Of a stretch of DNA of 23,854 nucleotides, positions 22,910 to 23,854 are shown in pieces. The notes under the pieces were generated by a model that made no database searches, was not told the DNA's origin, and saw only the letters and a program-made list of their open reading frames with translations. Numbering within the stretch: position 1 is the first letter of the stretch; every line of letters begins with the position of its first letter. The DNA is from JAGNLA01 sp964472265 (GTDB lineage Bacteria > Caldisericota > Caldisericia > JAAYUI01). The DNA is taken from contig CAYYJO010000031.1 in assembly GCA_964472265.1 (NCBI GenBank), forward strand, positions 1-23,854. Reading direction: 5' to 3'. A program made the position numbers and the translations under genes.

Positions 22910-23302
22910 ATGATAGAAGTTCCACTCGAAATATTTTCAACCCTTGTTGAGGAGGCGTGGGCATCGCTTCCTGATGAATGGAAACAAAGACTAATAGAAG
23001 CAAACATATCGTGGGAGGTTCAGGACTTTGCAGACGGGCACACGCTTGAAAAGTTTGACAACATGAACCCCTGGTCGCTGCTTGGCCTTTACACCGGCGT
23101 GCCGATCACGGCAAAACGCGGCATGGCGCCGTACGAACACCCGGAACGGATTCAGCTTTACAGGCGACCGATACTGGCGCACTCGCACGATTTCGAGCAT
23201 CTGAAGAAAATGATCAGGCACGTGCTCTACCACGAGATCGGCCACCATTTCGGCCTCGACGAGGACGAGCTTGCCGAAGCACAGAAGGGGGATGGAGTGT
23301 GA
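22910..23302 (+). CDS. Metallopeptidase-like (zincin) protein
   Basis: 130 residues with the zinc motif H108-E-I-G-H112 in VLYHEIGHHFGLDEDEL, the signature of the minimal zincin family PF06262. The segment MAPYEHPERIQLYRRPI before it is also typical. It lacks a signal peptide and is cytosolic. Members are often annotated as metallopeptidases of unknown substrate. GAGGAAAAG directly precedes the ATG, eight bases after the lipoprotein stop, so it ends the plus-strand unit that starts with the ECF gene. I see no terminator after it. Confidence 0.85.
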   Translation: MIEVPLEIFSTLVEEAWASLPDEWKQRLIEANISWEVQDFADGHTLEKFDNMNPWSLLGLYTGVPITAKRGMAPYEHPERIQLYRRPILAHSHDFEHLKKMIRHVLYHEIGHHFGLDEDELAEAQKGDGV

Positions 23303-23337
23303 GTTATGCTAGAGATTAATGGATTAGATTCGCATTT

Positions 23338-23854
23338 TTACTCTTTTATTGATAATTTCGTTTTTATTGAGAATAAACCTATAGTCCAAATAATATCACA
23401 AAATTCGTTGTTCTTGCCTTTCGAATATATAATATCATCATTACCGATGTTTGCGACATTAACATTGCTACTTGTTTTTGTGAACTTTAAATCGTTAATG
23501 TATTGGTTATCTTTAGTGATGCCGATAGGTGTTAGATAAAAGAAATCGTCTGGTTTTACAGTAATATTCGGATAATATATTACTAATTTTACAATATCTA
23601 CCACTTCTACGAGGCAGAAATATTGGACTTTGTCTTTGGTGCCATAAACTACACATGAACCAGTTCTTGTTGGAATAAAATACCCATTTGCGCTAATAGC
23701 CCCAATATTACTTGGGAAAACCGACCACTGCACGTCTGCAATTTGAACTTTATTTTCATATTCATCGCAATAGATAACTTTAAAATACTGATCGCAACCA
23801 ACATTCATTGATATTTTTGGACCTGGATCCATGATAAATTTATTAGCGTATGAT
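23338..23854 (-). CDS. Ig-like domain protein, 5' end beyond window
   Basis: The minus-strand frame is open from the right edge to a stop at 23338, giving 171 visible residues; the N-terminus is outside. The internal ATG at 23832 has no ribosome site, and the frame continues upstream (SYANKFIMDPG), so it is not the start. The visible part holds one bacterial Ig-like fold (about GCDQYFKVIYCDEYENKVQI, then VQWSVFPSNIGAISANGYFIPTRTGSCVVYGT) and a second, more divergent one at the C-terminus (VKLVIYYPNITVKPDDFFYLTPIGI). Such domains are typical of secreted adhesins or surface proteins. It is AT-rich and asparagine-rich compared with the central genes, like the membrane protein at the left edge. 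Confidence 0.55.
   Translation of the reverse strand, partial: SYANKFIMDPGPKISMNVGCDQYFKVIYCDEYENKVQIADVQWSVFPSNIGAISANGYFIPTRTGSCVVYGTKDKVQYFCLVEVVDIVKLVIYYPNITVKPDDFFYLTPIGITKDNQYINDLKFTKTSSNVNVANIGNDDIIYSKGKNNEFCDIIWTIGLFSIKTKLSIKE

Noticed and set aside
23306..23539. 77-codon plus-strand frame after the zincin gene
   Set aside because: It is antisense to the Ig-like gene, in AT-rich DNA where chance frames of this size are expected, and has no ribosome site.

Overview
The window reads as a stretch of a draft bacterial chromosome, probably from an uncultured organism; ten Ns at 15852-15861 mark a scaffold gap. It is bacterial because it has RF1 with its methylase PrmC, PyrR, a type III pantothenate kinase, sigma-70-type promoters and TTATCCACA (DnaA-box) sequences. 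PyrR, the PyrK/PyrD-1B pair and an ECF vitamin transporter recall Firmicutes, Thermotogae or deep-branching relatives, but I cannot place the phylum. An exosortase-like enzyme, a lipoprotein and large secreted proteins show an elaborate cell surface.

Layout. 1-497 (-): AT-rich 5' part of a membrane protein running off the left edge. 498-946: gene-free, full of palindromic repeats. 947-2035 (-): Xaa-Pro aminopeptidase. 2166-4511 (+): secreted PQQ-type beta-propeller protein. 4515-7336 (-): prfA-prmC-trxB operon. 7423-7593 (+): tRNA-Lys and tRNA-Glu. 7766-12072 (+): strong promoter, structured leader, giant KP-43-like subtilase and terminator. 12144-13219 (+): exosortase-like protein and a small four-helix membrane partner. 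13279-18987 (-): complete pyrimidine operon pyrR-pyrB-pyrC-pyrK-pyrD-pyrF-pyrE (only carAB is missing). 19293-19970 (-): AIM24-family protein, with a DnaA-box cluster just past its 3' end. 20172-23302 (+): ECF S component, coaX, dus, lipoprotein and zincin. 23338-23854 (-): AT-rich 3' part of an Ig-like surface protein.

How the genes work together. The pyr operon makes UMP from carbamoyl phosphate. Its first gene appears to be leaderless, and a terminator hairpin sits between pyrR and pyrB. The ECF S component plus CoaX suggest pantothenate salvage into CoA. prfA and prmC encode a release factor and the enzyme that modifies it. The most interesting region is 7.8-13.2 kb. There a very large subtilase ends in a tripartite tail (VPIAPW, hydrophobic helix, KKR) and is followed directly by a transpeptidase with the exosortase Cys-Arg-His residues and by a small membrane protein. 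I read this as a self-contained one-substrate surface-sorting system. The subtilase keeps its catalytic triad but has altered core motifs, so it may be partly or wholly structural.

A second theme is gene expression. Four transcription units (starts at 497-, 2166+, 7336-, 18987-) have a sigma-70 -10 box only 5-9 nt before the start codon, which predicts leaderless mRNAs. Genes inside operons have good GGAGG-type ribosome sites. Most promoters I could read have a 16-bp spacer.
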